From positions 1-35,713 of IMG/VR virus record IMGVR_UViG_3300032401_000034: 35,713 bases of DNA. The stretch is one strand, 5' to 3'. Made by a program: the position numbers and the translations under genes. This DNA comes from a virus. The notes beneath the pieces are model-generated. The model was given only the letters and a program-made list of their open reading frames with translations. It ran no database searches and was not told where the DNA came from. Positions 8,196-15,326 of the stretch are shown one piece after another. Every line of letters begins with the position of its first letter. Position 1 is the first letter of the stretch.

Positions 8196-9041
8196 ATGAC
8201 CTATCGTGGTACGCCAGTAGCGAGCGGCTTCCTCGGAGATGGCTCCGACGGATCGTTGACTGTTGCGGGTACCACCACGCTCGCGGCCGACAAGAACTAC
8301 ACCACGGTTACAGTGCAGAGCGGCGGCGTCCTCAAGACGCAGGGCTACCGGGTTCGCTGCCAAGGGACGATCACCGTAGATTCCGGCGGCATCATCTCAG
8401 CGGACGGCTTGGCGGCTAGTGGATCCACTGGCGGCAGTACCTACGCCGCCGGATCCATCGGAGGCGCTCAGGCTAACGGAGCGACGGGCGTGAACGGTGT
8501 CGGCGTCGCGGGCACGGCTATCGGCGGCATCGGGCTCGGCGGTGCAGGCGGTGCAGGCGGTGCAGGCACTAGCGGTGCCGGTGGTGCCGGTGGTGCCGTC
8601 ACCGCACCGACCGCAGCGCAAGGCACAGCCGATAGCCTACCGGTGATCTCGTCAGGTTTCCTGCTCGGATCTGCGTCCAGATTGCTCGGCGGTGCCGGAG
8701 GCGGATCAGGCTCCGGGTCAGGCATCGCCGCAGGCGGCGGCGGCGGAAGCGGTGGCGGTGTGATGCTGCTAGCGGCAACCAAAATCATCAACAACGGGAT
8801 CATCAGAGCGCGCGGAGGCGCGGGCGGAACCCCGGCATCGACCAACTGCGGCGGCGGCGGCGGCGGCGGCGGCGGCGTGGCTTTCCTGATGTGCTCGGTC
8901 AAGCCGGGCGTCGATGGCAACGGAACCGCCGTCGATGTTTCAGGCGGTGCGGGCGGTGCCTCGGGCGGCGGCACGGGCGTCGCTGGATCGGCGGGCGCGA
9001 CCGGCCAGGTGTTCTACTGCCAGCCTTCGGGTGGACGATGA
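8196..9041 (+). CDS. Glycine-rich adhesin-like tail protein, copy 1 of 3
   Basis: 281 aa starting at the ATG 1 nt after the previous stop; the frame is open further upstream, but the two sister proteins begin with the same M-[ST]-Y-x-G motif. Residues 1-75 form a conserved beta-solenoid-like block (TYRGTPVASGFLGDGSDG, TLAADKNYTTVTVQSGG, LKTQGYRVRCQGTITVDSGG). The rest is Gly-rich, with hydrophobic segments 'GGGVMLLAATKIINNGIIRA' and 'GGVAFLMCSVKPG', and ends VFYCQPSGGR. Nine consecutive GGC codons occur. Long Gly runs with periodic hydrophobic breaks recall polyglycine-II adhesins such as Salmonella phage S16 gp38. That comparison is structural inference, not homology. Confidence 0.72.
   Translation: MTYRGTPVASGFLGDGSDGSLTVAGTTTLAADKNYTTVTVQSGGVLKTQGYRVRCQGTITVDSGGIISADGLAASGSTGGSTYAAGSIGGAQANGATGVNGVGVAGTAIGGIGLGGAGGAGGAGTSGAGGAGGAVTAPTAAQGTADSLPVISSGFLLGSASRLLGGAGGGSGSGSGIAAGGGGGSGGGVMLLAATKIINNGIIRARGGAGGTPASTNCGGGGGGGGGVAFLMCSVKPGVDGNGTAVDVSGGAGGASGGGTGVAGSAGATGQVFYCQPSGGR
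8322..8365 (+). repeat. 44-bp repeat, copy A (identical to 9164-9207)
   Basis: A 44-bp stretch in adhesin copy 1 is identical, base for base, to 9164-9207 in copy 2, while flanking bases differ at codon third positions. It codes for the GG-V-LKTQGYRVRCQG core. Identity at synonymous sites points to recent duplication or gene conversion. Confidence 0.85.
8538..8564 (+). repeat. Three tandem 9-bp units (GGCGGTGCA) in adhesin copy 1
   Basis: Three perfect GGCGGTGCA units encode Gly-Gly-Ala repeats and are followed by related GGTGCC units. Unit length is a multiple of three, so gain or loss would keep the frame. Confidence 0.85.
8850..8876 (+). repeat. (GGC)9 trinucleotide tract in adhesin copy 1
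   Basis: Nine consecutive GGC codons give nine glycines. The perfect period-3 region extends a few bases each side (8848-8877). The sister genes use mixed glycine codons at the matching place, so this tract looks like a local expansion. Confidence 0.85.
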
Positions 9042-9874
9042 GCTATCGCGGTATGCCAGTTGCGAGCGGTTTCCTCGGCGGTGGCGCTGATGGCGTCGGC
9101 ACGATTTCGGGGACCACCACGCTCGCGGCCGATGTGAATTACACGTCGCTGACCGTTCAATCTGGCGGCGTCCTCAAGACGCAGGGCTACCGGGTTCGCT
9201 GCCAAGGCACGATCACCGTCGACTCCGGTGGTATCATCCAGGCGGACGGCCTTGCGGCTAGCGGATCCACTGGCGGCGCTACCACGTCGACGCAGACCGT
9301 GAGCGGCAGCAGCGCGGGCGGCAACGGCAATACGGGGAACGGGGTAGCCGGGTCGAATGTCTCCGATGCATTTGGCGGCGCAGGCGGCGGCGGCGGCGCA
9401 GGCACCGGAACGGGCTCGGCTGGTGGAACCGTTACGGCCAGCATCGCCAACATCGGTCCAGTCGACATGCTCCCCCCTATCACGACAGGCAGGACGCAGG
9501 GGGCATCGAACGTGGCTGCCCGCAGTGGCGGCAGTGGTGGCGGCGGCGGTGGCGATGGCGTAAATGCAGGCGGCGGTGGCGGCGCGGCGGGCGGCGTGAT
9601 GCTCCTAGCGGCGACTAACATCGTCAACAACGGCACCATCCGCGCGAAGGGCGGCGCGGGAGGCGATGGCTCGGCTGGGAATTCCGGCGGTGGCGGTGGC
9701 GGTGGCGGTGGCGTGATCTTCCTGATGTGCATGGTCAAACCTGGGACGAACGGCAACGGCACCGCTGTCGATGTCTCAGGCGGCGCAGGAGGAACGAAAA
9801 CCGGGACCGGCGTCAACGGATCGACCGGCGCGACCGGCAACGTCTACTGGTGCCAGCCTCCGAGGGGACAATGA
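9038..9874 (+). CDS. Glycine-rich adhesin-like tail protein, copy 2 of 3
   Basis: 278 aa; the ATG overlaps the stop of copy 1 (ATGA). The first about 75 residues closely match copy 1 (SYRGMPVASGFLGGGADG, LKTQGYRVRCQGTITVDSGG), including a 44-bp stretch identical at the DNA level. The middle differs: copy 2 has a Thr/Ser/Asn-rich insert (TSTQTVSGSSAGGNGNTGNG) where copy 1 has another sequence. The segments GGVMLLAATNIVNNGTIRAK and GGVIFLMCMVKPG are conserved, and the C-terminus is VYWCQPPRGQ. Conserved ends with variable middles suggest duplication followed by divergence of exposed loops. It is probably part of the receptor-binding apparatus. Confidence 0.72.
   Translation: MSYRGMPVASGFLGGGADGVGTISGTTTLAADVNYTSLTVQSGGVLKTQGYRVRCQGTITVDSGGIIQADGLAASGSTGGATTSTQTVSGSSAGGNGNTGNGVAGSNVSDAFGGAGGGGGAGTGTGSAGGTVTASIANIGPVDMLPPITTGRTQGASNVAARSGGSGGGGGGDGVNAGGGGGAAGGVMLLAATNIVNNGTIRAKGGAGGDGSAGNSGGGGGGGGGVIFLMCMVKPGTNGNGTAVDVSGGAGGTKTGTGVNGSTGATGNVYWCQPPRGQ
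9164..9207 (+). repeat. 44-bp repeat, copy B (identical to 8322-8365)
   Basis: Second copy of the 44-bp identical stretch, in adhesin copy 2. The pair is directly oriented about 840 bp apart, so homologous recombination between them would delete or swap the intervening adhesin sequence in frame. Confidence 0.85.
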
Positions 9875-10719
9875 GTTACGACGGCGTACCAGTCGCGAGC
9901 GGATACCTCGGCAGCGGATCCGATGGCGTTGTCACGATCTCGGGGACGACCACGCTGACCAGGGACATGGAGTATTCGACGCTGACCGTGACCGGCACGG
10001 GGATCCTGAAGTGCCAGGCGTTTCGCGTGCGCTGCACCGGGACGATCACTGTGGCTTCAGGGGGTGTGATCAGGACGCAGGGGACGGCTGCGAGCGGATC
10101 TTCCGCAGGGACCGGGGATGGATCGGGAAACGGCACACTCGCTCCGAATCTAGCTGGTGGGAATGGACAGCTAGGGGTTGGGTCAAACGGAGTCGCTGCC
10201 ACCATCTCGTTCGGCGGCGCAGGCGGCGCAGGCGGCGCAGGGTCCGGCGGCGCGGGCGGCGCGGGCGGGACCGTCACCGCACCGACGACATCGCAGGGGC
10301 TCGCGACTAACCTGGCGACGGTCGGCACCGGCTACTTTGAGGGCATCGCATTGGCGAGCAGGGTCGCGGGCGGCGGTGGTGGCGCAGGCGGCGGCGGCGA
10401 TGGCGCGAGCGCGGGCGGCGGCGGTGGGGCTGCCGGCGGCACTCTACTGATCGCCGCTCAGAGCATCATCAACAACGGCACCATCAGCGCCAACGGCACT
10501 GCGGGGGCGGATGGCCCCGGTGCCAATCGTGGCGGGGGCGGGGGCGGCGGGGGCGGCGTGGTGTTCCTGATGTGCATGGTCAAGCCTGGCGTCGACGGCA
10601 ACGGCAACGCGGCGACCGCATCTGGTGGGGCTGGTGGAGCTAGCGGCGGCGGGTCTGGCGTGGCTGGCTCTGCGGGCTCGGCGGGCGTAGTATACTGGTG
10701 CCAGCCTCCCGTGTCGTGA
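9871..10719 (+). CDS. Glycine-rich adhesin-like tail protein, copy 3 of 3
   Basis: 282 aa; the ATG overlaps the stop of copy 2 (ATGA). The N-terminal block is kept but more diverged (SYDGVPVASGYLGSGSDG, 'LTRDMEYSTLTVTGTGILKC', FRVRCTGTITVASGG). The Gly-rich part has 'GGTLLIAAQSIINNGTISAN' and GGVVFLMCMVKPGVDGNGN, ending VYWCQPPVS. Copies 2 and 3 share the VYWCQPP end, which copy 1 has as VFYCQPS. A conserved Cys in the F-L-M-C segment and one near the C-terminus occur in all three and could support disulphide or packing contacts. Whether the three are used together or alternatively is unknown. Confidence 0.72.
   Translation: MSYDGVPVASGYLGSGSDGVVTISGTTTLTRDMEYSTLTVTGTGILKCQAFRVRCTGTITVASGGVIRTQGTAASGSSAGTGDGSGNGTLAPNLAGGNGQLGVGSNGVAATISFGGAGGAGGAGSGGAGGAGGTVTAPTTSQGLATNLATVGTGYFEGIALASRVAGGGGGAGGGGDGASAGGGGGAAGGTLLIAAQSIINNGTISANGTAGADGPGANRGGGGGGGGGVVFLMCMVKPGVDGNGNAATASGGAGGASGGGSGVAGSAGSAGVVYWCQPPVS
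10213..10239 (+). repeat. Three tandem 9-bp units (GGCGGCGCA) in adhesin copy 3
   Basis: Three perfect GGCGGCGCA units encode Gly-Gly-Ala repeats at the place equivalent to the 9-bp tandem in copy 1, but with a different synonymous base. This suggests independent expansion or homogenisation within each copy. Confidence 0.85.
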
Positions 10720-10755
10720 GCTACCAATCAACTATCGGGAAAGCAAGGACACCAA

Positions 10756-11253
10756 ATGCGCCAAAATGAATCGGTCGCGTCCCAGCGCACGCGACACATC
10801 TTCCTGGTCGACTCATTCGGCAATGGCGTCAATCCGACGTTCGCGGCCGGGGACGTCAAGGTCAAGCAGTATGGTGCGGCTGCTGCCAACATCACGACGT
10901 TGCCGACTCCGACCACCGGCGGACCGGTCGGGCTGCATGACCTGGTGCTTGCTCAAGCCGAAACCGCAACAGCCGGGCCGCTCGCCTACTGGGTAGAGAA
11001 GGCTGGCGTGCGTACTTATGCTGATTTTGAAATGGTCGGCGGCATGGCTAACGAGATCTGGAACTACGTCACTGAGTCGACGCATACCGCGGCCGACATG
11101 GTGCGCATGTTTGCGGCGCGCTTGTTCGGCAAGGCGACCGTGCTAACGGGTGACGGCTCCTATGCCTACCGCGATATCGCTGATAGTAAGAATCGGATCG
11201 CTGGTACGATTAGCGGCACCGCTCGATCGATCACGACTCGAGACGGCACCTAG
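10756..11253 (+). CDS. Putative virion structural protein near tail fibres
   Basis: 165 aa with an AAGGA ribosome site 6 nt before the ATG. The N-terminal half is beta-like (RHIFLVDSFGNGVNPTF, DVKVKQYGAAAANITTLPTP). The middle contains ANEIWNYVTESTHTAADMVR, a helical segment of a kind seen in phage structural proteins beside fibres. The C-terminus, 'GTISGTARSITTRDGT', is polar. No enzyme motif is visible. Its position between the adhesin genes and the wedge1 gene suggests a baseplate or fibre-attachment protein. The precise role is not recognised. Confidence 0.5.
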   Translation: MRQNESVASQRTRHIFLVDSFGNGVNPTFAAGDVKVKQYGAAAANITTLPTPTTGGPVGLHDLVLAQAETATAGPLAYWVEKAGVRTYADFEMVGGMANEIWNYVTESTHTAADMVRMFAARLFGKATVLTGDGSYAYRDIADSKNRIAGTISGTARSITTRDGT

Positions 11254-11258
11254 CCACT

Positions 11259-11900
11259 ATGAGCTGGGAAGGTGCATTTGATGGTGGATGGGAGGGCGGC
11301 TGGGAGGGCGCGTCACCCGAGACCACGGTGATCCTGGCCACCTTCGCGGATTCGTTCGATCATGCCGTGCTCGCTGTCGAGCGTCTACCCCAGCAGTTTA
11401 CCGACAAGCCCAAGGTCGTGGCGCTCCTACAGGCGCTGGTCGTGCCGTGCGCTGATCTCGAGATTGCACTGTTGCAGCTGCTCTACTTGCGATCCGTTGA
11501 CACCGCGCTAGGGGTGCAGTTGGACGTGATCGGTAAGCTCGTCGGGCAACCGCGTAATGGGCTCGTCGACAACGACTATCGGCGCTTCGTCCGCGCCCGT
11601 ATCGCGACCAACCGGTCGAGCGGCACGTCAGAAGAGGCCCTCAATATCGCCAGACTGGTGCTGGGCGACCAGACGGCTGTGCTTGATCTGGACCTGCAAG
11701 GCATCGCGGCATTCGTGTTGCGCGTCCTAGCGATCCCGATCTCGGCCAGTCTGGCAGCTATTCTGATTGGCTTCCTGCGCGATGCCAAGTCGGCCGGTGT
11801 CCGGGCCATCCTCGAGACCGCCGACGCTTTCGCCAATAACCTGCTACACTTCGACGTGGATAACCTCGATGAAGAGGTGTTCGCCGGCGCGCTGGACTAG
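11259..11900 (+). CDS. Baseplate wedge1-like protein (DUF2612 / tail protein I type)
   Basis: 213 aa beginning with a Gly/Trp/Glu-rich N-terminus (SWEGAFDGGWEGGWEG). The core matches the DUF2612 Phage_Wedge1 pattern: helical region KVVALLQALVVPCADLEIAL, then ALGVQLDVIGKLVGQPRNG, then DNDYRRFVRARIATNRSSGT and EEALNIARLVLG. This family completes baseplate wedges and normally follows baseplate J directly. Here about 6.4 kb of receptor-binding genes lies between J and this gene. The N-terminal Gly-Trp-rich stretch looks unstructured and may be an added tail. Confidence 0.78.
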   Translation: MSWEGAFDGGWEGGWEGASPETTVILATFADSFDHAVLAVERLPQQFTDKPKVVALLQALVVPCADLEIALLQLLYLRSVDTALGVQLDVIGKLVGQPRNGLVDNDYRRFVRARIATNRSSGTSEEALNIARLVLGDQTAVLDLDLQGIAAFVLRVLAIPISASLAAILIGFLRDAKSAGVRAILETADAFANNLLHFDVDNLDEEVFAGALD

Positions 11901-11908
11901 GAGAATTT

Positions 11909-12655
11909 ATGGCGACCAAGCCCGCAACACTGCCGAGGTGGGCCACCGACCTCACCAACAATACTGCCCCCACGTCGGGTCAGCAGGATACGGGCTGGAC
12001 TAGTAACCAGGTTGCGGTCAGCAGTTACTTCAACTACCTAGCTGAGCTGGTCTATCGATGGATGGCCTACCTGAACGATGGTGCGCTGACGGGTAACCAC
12101 ACGATCGCGGGCACCCTAGGTGTCACCGGTGACGTCGACATCACCGCCGGCGAGCTGGACGTAAGCGGCGACATCACCGCTGGCGGTGACGTGTACCACG
12201 GCAACCAGTCCATCACTTGCCCTTTCGCGTTTCTGATCGCCGGCGATTGGTCCTATAATGCTGGCGGTTACATTGACCATGCAGGCAACAGCGACGGAGA
12301 GCTTGCACTAGCCGGACTATGCACCGGGGATCGCCTAAAGACTGTAGGCTTTAACTACTATCGCGCCGGTGCCAGCGCAGCCGCCCTCACGGTCACAGTT
12401 ACGATCTATCATCTGCGTCCTGATTTTGGTGGGTCTAGCGCCGTCACCAAAACGTCGATCGGCTCTGCCACGGTCACTAACCCGAGCACCGTATGGAGCA
12501 GTGGCAACAGTATCAACGTCACCGACACCACACTTATCGATGGCGATACCCTGGTGGCGGAACTGGCGCAGACCGAAGATGGCGGTACTCCGGCGACCAA
12601 GATCAGGTTGTCACCGTTCGTACTGACTTTCGATCGCCCGGACCCGACCCCGTGA
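11909..12655 (+). CDS. Tail fibre protein
   Basis: 248 aa with a GGAG ribosome site before the ATG. The N-terminus reads like a baseplate-binding fibre end (TLPRWATDLTNNTAPTSGQQ, WTSNQVAVSSYFNYLAELVY). A trimeric beta-repeat shaft follows (GNHTIAGTLGVTGDVDITAG, ELDVSGDITAGGDV), then a compact beta-rich C-terminal domain (about 100-248) with CPFAFLIAGDWSYNAGGYID. It follows the wedge1 gene, consistent with attachment to the wedge. The stop overlaps the next start by 4 nt (GTGA). Receptor specificity cannot be told. Confidence 0.7.
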   Translation: MATKPATLPRWATDLTNNTAPTSGQQDTGWTSNQVAVSSYFNYLAELVYRWMAYLNDGALTGNHTIAGTLGVTGDVDITAGELDVSGDITAGGDVYHGNQSITCPFAFLIAGDWSYNAGGYIDHAGNSDGELALAGLCTGDRLKTVGFNYYRAGASAAALTVTVTIYHLRPDFGGSSAVTKTSIGSATVTNPSTVWSSGNSINVTDTTLIDGDTLVAELAQTEDGGTPATKIRLSPFVLTFDRPDPTP

Positions 12656-12813
12656 CCGAGATCGGCGCAAAGAAAGCCAAGGCCAGGCGTGCGATGCGCA
12701 TCGCGGCCGTTGCGGGCATGGTCCTGGGCCTGTCCTGTAAACTGCTCCCACCGGAGTACCACCCGCCATGCGAGGCGCTCTCGCAGGTGTTCTCATTGAC
12801 CTGCGGAGGCTGA
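12652..12813 (+). CDS. Small Cys/Pro-rich exported protein, possible lysis lipoprotein
   Basis: 53 aa starting at GTG 12652, which overlaps the fibre stop (GTGA). A basic N-terminus (KKAKARRAMR) is followed by a hydrophobic segment IAAVAGMVLGLSC and then a short Cys/Pro-rich tail (CKLLPPEYHPPC). The order fits a short signal anchor or lipoprotein signal, although GLSC is a poor lipobox. Pro-rich small lipoproteins near holin genes are often outer-membrane spanin subunits (Rz1 type). That is a guess here from location and composition. The ATG inside the hydrophobic segment is unlikely to be the start. Confidence 0.5.
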   Translation: MTEIGAKKAKARRAMRIAAVAGMVLGLSCKLLPPEYHPPCEALSQVFSLTCGG

Positions 12814-12814
12814 A

Positions 12815-13402
12815 ATGAAACGCATTCTATCGTTCGCTACCCTGTTCGTTATCTTTCTGGCCGCGTTCGCCGGGACCGCATTCGCGGCCGGTGCCGTGGC
12901 CCCTGCCGACGGCTCGCTGCTGGACCTGGCCCGACCGATCTTCGATGCCGTGATGCACGGCCAGTACTGGATCGCCGCATCCCTGGCGCTCGTGATGCTC
13001 ACCGCGCTCGCGCGCAAGTACGGCACCGGCAAGCTGCCATTCCTGGCGACCGGTGCAGGCGCTGCCATCCTGGTGCTGGTCGGCTCGTTCGGCGGTGCGC
13101 TGGCGACCGCACTGCTCGCGGGTAGCGCGATCTCTCTGGGGCTGGCGTTCACCGCGCTCAAGGTCGCGTTCGCGGCCGCGGGCGGGTTCTCCCTGGCCAA
13201 GTCACTGGTGGCCCCGCTGCTGCGCAAGATCCAGGCCAAGGCCCCGATCTGGGCACAGCCGATCTTCGGCATCCTGTTCTGGGCCTTTGAGCGCCCCGAG
13301 GCGCTGGCCACGGCTGAGGCTGCTGGTGCGGCCGCGGTCAAGGCAGCCCCTGCCAAGGGCGCTGCCGGTGTGCTCAAGAAGGCCCCAAAGGCTGTGAAGT
13401 AG
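12815..13402 (+). CDS. Multi-span membrane protein, holin candidate
   Basis: 195 aa with a strong GGAGG ribosome site 5 nt before the ATG. Residues 1-24 look like a cleavable signal peptide (MKRILSFATLFVIFLAAFAG, then TAFA). Hydrophobic helices follow around YWIAASLALVMLTALA, LPFLATGAGAAILVLVGSF and ALLAGSAISLGLAFTALKVA. The C-terminus is Ala/Lys-rich and basic. Such a protein upstream of an endolysin is a reasonable holin candidate, but a signal peptide and about 195 aa are unusual for a holin. It could be another phage membrane protein. Confidence 0.5.
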   Translation: MKRILSFATLFVIFLAAFAGTAFAAGAVAPADGSLLDLARPIFDAVMHGQYWIAASLALVMLTALARKYGTGKLPFLATGAGAAILVLVGSFGGALATALLAGSAISLGLAFTALKVAFAAAGGFSLAKSLVAPLLRKIQAKAPIWAQPIFGILFWAFERPEALATAEAAGAAAVKAAPAKGAAGVLKKAPKAVK

Positions 13403-13403
13403 C

Positions 13404-13802
13404 ATGACGCTGCGTGGCGCGACCGCTGGGCTCGCGTTCGTGGCGGTGCTCTGCGCTGCCACCCGAGTCGCTGGCGAGCCCCTGGCGGCTCCTGATGCAC
13501 CTAGCGGCCCTACGGTGCCAGAGACCGTGGACGAGTCGCTACAGCTCACGACCCCATCGATCATCCATACTGACGGCGGCGCTAACCTGCGCCTACCCCC
13601 TGGCTACTTCCTGACCACCCACGACTACGAGATCCTGGACGTGGAATTGCAGCGGCTACAGGACGAGGAGACCAGACTAACCGCCGAGAATGACTCGCTG
13701 CGTCAGTCTGCGGAACGTCCGGGGGCCGGACTTCGTACGATTGTGGTTGTAGTGGGAATAACTCTAGGACTGGGAATTGGACTGGGCGCGTGGGCGTTCT
13801 AG
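13404..13802 (+). CDS. Signal peptide / coiled-coil / C-terminal TM protein, spanin candidate
   Basis: 132 aa. Residues about 1-24 form a signal sequence (LRGATAGLAFVAVLCAATRV). A Pro-rich linker leads to RLPPGYFLTTHDYEILD and a charged coiled coil (DVELQRLQDEETRLTAENDS) at about 78-102. Residues 111-132 are a C-terminal membrane helix (TIVVVVGITLGLGIGLGAWA). An exported N-terminus, periplasmic coiled coil and C-terminal inner-membrane anchor resemble the topology of unimolecular spanins such as T1 gp11, which join the two membranes in the last lysis step. No clear lipobox is seen, so an outer-membrane anchor is not proven. Confidence 0.5.
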   Translation: MTLRGATAGLAFVAVLCAATRVAGEPLAAPDAPSGPTVPETVDESLQLTTPSIIHTDGGANLRLPPGYFLTTHDYEILDVELQRLQDEETRLTAENDSLRQSAERPGAGLRTIVVVVGITLGLGIGLGAWAF

Positions 13803-13808
13803 GCCCCG

Positions 13809-15326
13809 ATGCCCACCAAATCACCGAAGCTCACGCCTAGCAAGGTCCCGGCACTCAAGCGCTGCTCGATCTGCAAAGTCAGTCTGGCGCTCGCGATGTT
13901 CACGCCCAAGCGGGGCAGCTACGGCGGGGTCACGTCCGCCTGCAAGTCATGCCGCGCCGACAGGGAGCGCGAGAACTATGAGCGGCTGGGGCGAGCGCAG
14001 GACGCCGCACTCGCGGCCGCTGCCAATGAGATCGCCGCGCGCGCAGCTCGGCTAGCGTCCGACACCGAGGCGCTCAAGCCCGAGGACTTCGACGTCACCG
14101 TCGCGAACGATGGCCGGCGCGATCCCAAGGCGAGCAAAGAGAAGCGCCAAGAATTCAGCAAGGCCATGGGCGAGCACGCCGCTAGTTTGCGGCGTGCTGC
14201 GATCGGTGCGAGCGAAGGCAAGGGCAGCGTCGCCGACCTGATGGATCCCGAGGCGGGCGGGTACATCGCCAAGGTTGCGGAGCAAGAACGCCGATTCCAG
14301 AACCGTCGGCTGGCGCGGTCTGTGTCCCTGGCGGCTGCCGGGGAAGCGCTGACGCTGCATGCGTTCAAGCAAGCCGCGGCCGAGTACCTGCGAGACAAGA
14401 TCACGCCGACCGGATACGCGCGCAAGGCACCCGATCGCGCGATGAAGCGAAGCGCGGTGCTCCTGCTCAGCGATCTGCACATCGGCGCAGAATTATCGGC
14501 ACTCGATAACCCAATGCCGTATCGCGCCATCGAAGAAGCGCGCCGGCTCGAGTTTGTCGTGCGCCAGCTCCTCGACTTCAAGCCGCAGTATCGCAACAAC
14601 ACCGAGGCGGTGGTGCTCCTGAACGGTGACGTGATCGAGGGCCTGCTCATGCACGACTTCCGCGACGGTGCGCCGCTCGTCGAGCAGCAATGCGCGTTCC
14701 TCAAGTACATGCAGAGTGCGCTCGGGCTCATCGCACAACAGTTTCCGTCGGTGCGCGTGATCTGCCAGCCCGGTAACCACGGCCGCAACAAGCTCCGGCA
14801 TCCGGGGCGTGCGACGTCGTCCAAGTGGGACGGCGTCGAGTGGGGGCTGTACTGGTCGCTGAAGGAGATGTGCTCGGGGCTGCGGAACACGACCTGGGAT
14901 CTGGGCTTTCGCGCGGTGTCGATCGTCGACTTGCACGGATCCAAGCTCGGGCTGACACACGGTGACACCGAGGTGAAATTTGTGCACCCGGACAAATCCG
15001 ATCAGAACGCGCGCATCATGGACCGCGTCAACTCGACGCATATCTACGGTGTCGAGTTTGCGGCATGGGCGATCGGCCACTACCACAGCCCGCGCTACCT
15101 GCCGCGGAATCCGTCGCTTGTGTGCAACGGGGCGCTGATTCCTCCGAACGGGTACGCGCGCGGCGAGGGCTACATCTCGGACCCTTGCGGGCAGTTTTTG
15201 TGGGAGGCATGTGAGGGGTTCCCCGTCGGTGATCTGCGTTTTATCGGCGTCGGTCGCGCGCAAGACATCGACGAGGCGCTTGGCACATTGATCAAGCCGT
15301 TCCGGTTCGGAAGCGGTGACCTGTGA
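13809..15326 (+). CDS. Calcineurin-like metallophosphoesterase with N-terminal zinc ribbon
   Basis: 505 aa. Residues 19-48 carry C-x2-C, 22 residues, C-x2-C (CSIC and CKSC), a zinc ribbon also found in phage HNH and endonuclease VII-type proteins. A long helical region follows. The metallophosphoesterase core starts near residue 220: SDLHIG, GDVIEG, GNHGR (usually GNHDR), THGD and GHYHSP, supplying the expected metal ligands. The family hydrolyses phosphoesters; in phages the target may be nucleotides or nucleic acid ends. The gene sits between spanin and endolysin genes, outside the replication block, which is unusual. Substrate cannot be told. Confidence 0.82.
   Translation: MPTKSPKLTPSKVPALKRCSICKVSLALAMFTPKRGSYGGVTSACKSCRADRERENYERLGRAQDAALAAAANEIAARAARLASDTEALKPEDFDVTVANDGRRDPKASKEKRQEFSKAMGEHAASLRRAAIGASEGKGSVADLMDPEAGGYIAKVAEQERRFQNRRLARSVSLAAAGEALTLHAFKQAAAEYLRDKITPTGYARKAPDRAMKRSAVLLLSDLHIGAELSALDNPMPYRAIEEARRLEFVVRQLLDFKPQYRNNTEAVVLLNGDVIEGLLMHDFRDGAPLVEQQCAFLKYMQSALGLIAQQFPSVRVICQPGNHGRNKLRHPGRATSSKWDGVEWGLYWSLKEMCSGLRNTTWDLGFRAVSIVDLHGSKLGLTHGDTEVKFVHPDKSDQNARIMDRVNSTHIYGVEFAAWAIGHYHSPRYLPRNPSLVCNGALIPPNGYARGEGYISDPCGQFLWEACEGFPVGDLRFIGVGRAQDIDEALGTLIKPFRFGSGDL

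Noticed and set aside
8468-9840. Long Pro-rich open frames on the minus strand opposite the adhesins
   Set aside because: Mirror image of Gly codons (GGC read as GCC/CCG); no start signals and no conserved motif.
13976-14995. 339-codon open frame on the minus strand
   Set aside because: It is antisense to the metallophosphoesterase, whose motifs are intact; the translation is Ser/Arg-rich with no recognisable motif. GC-rich third positions leave long open antisense frames.
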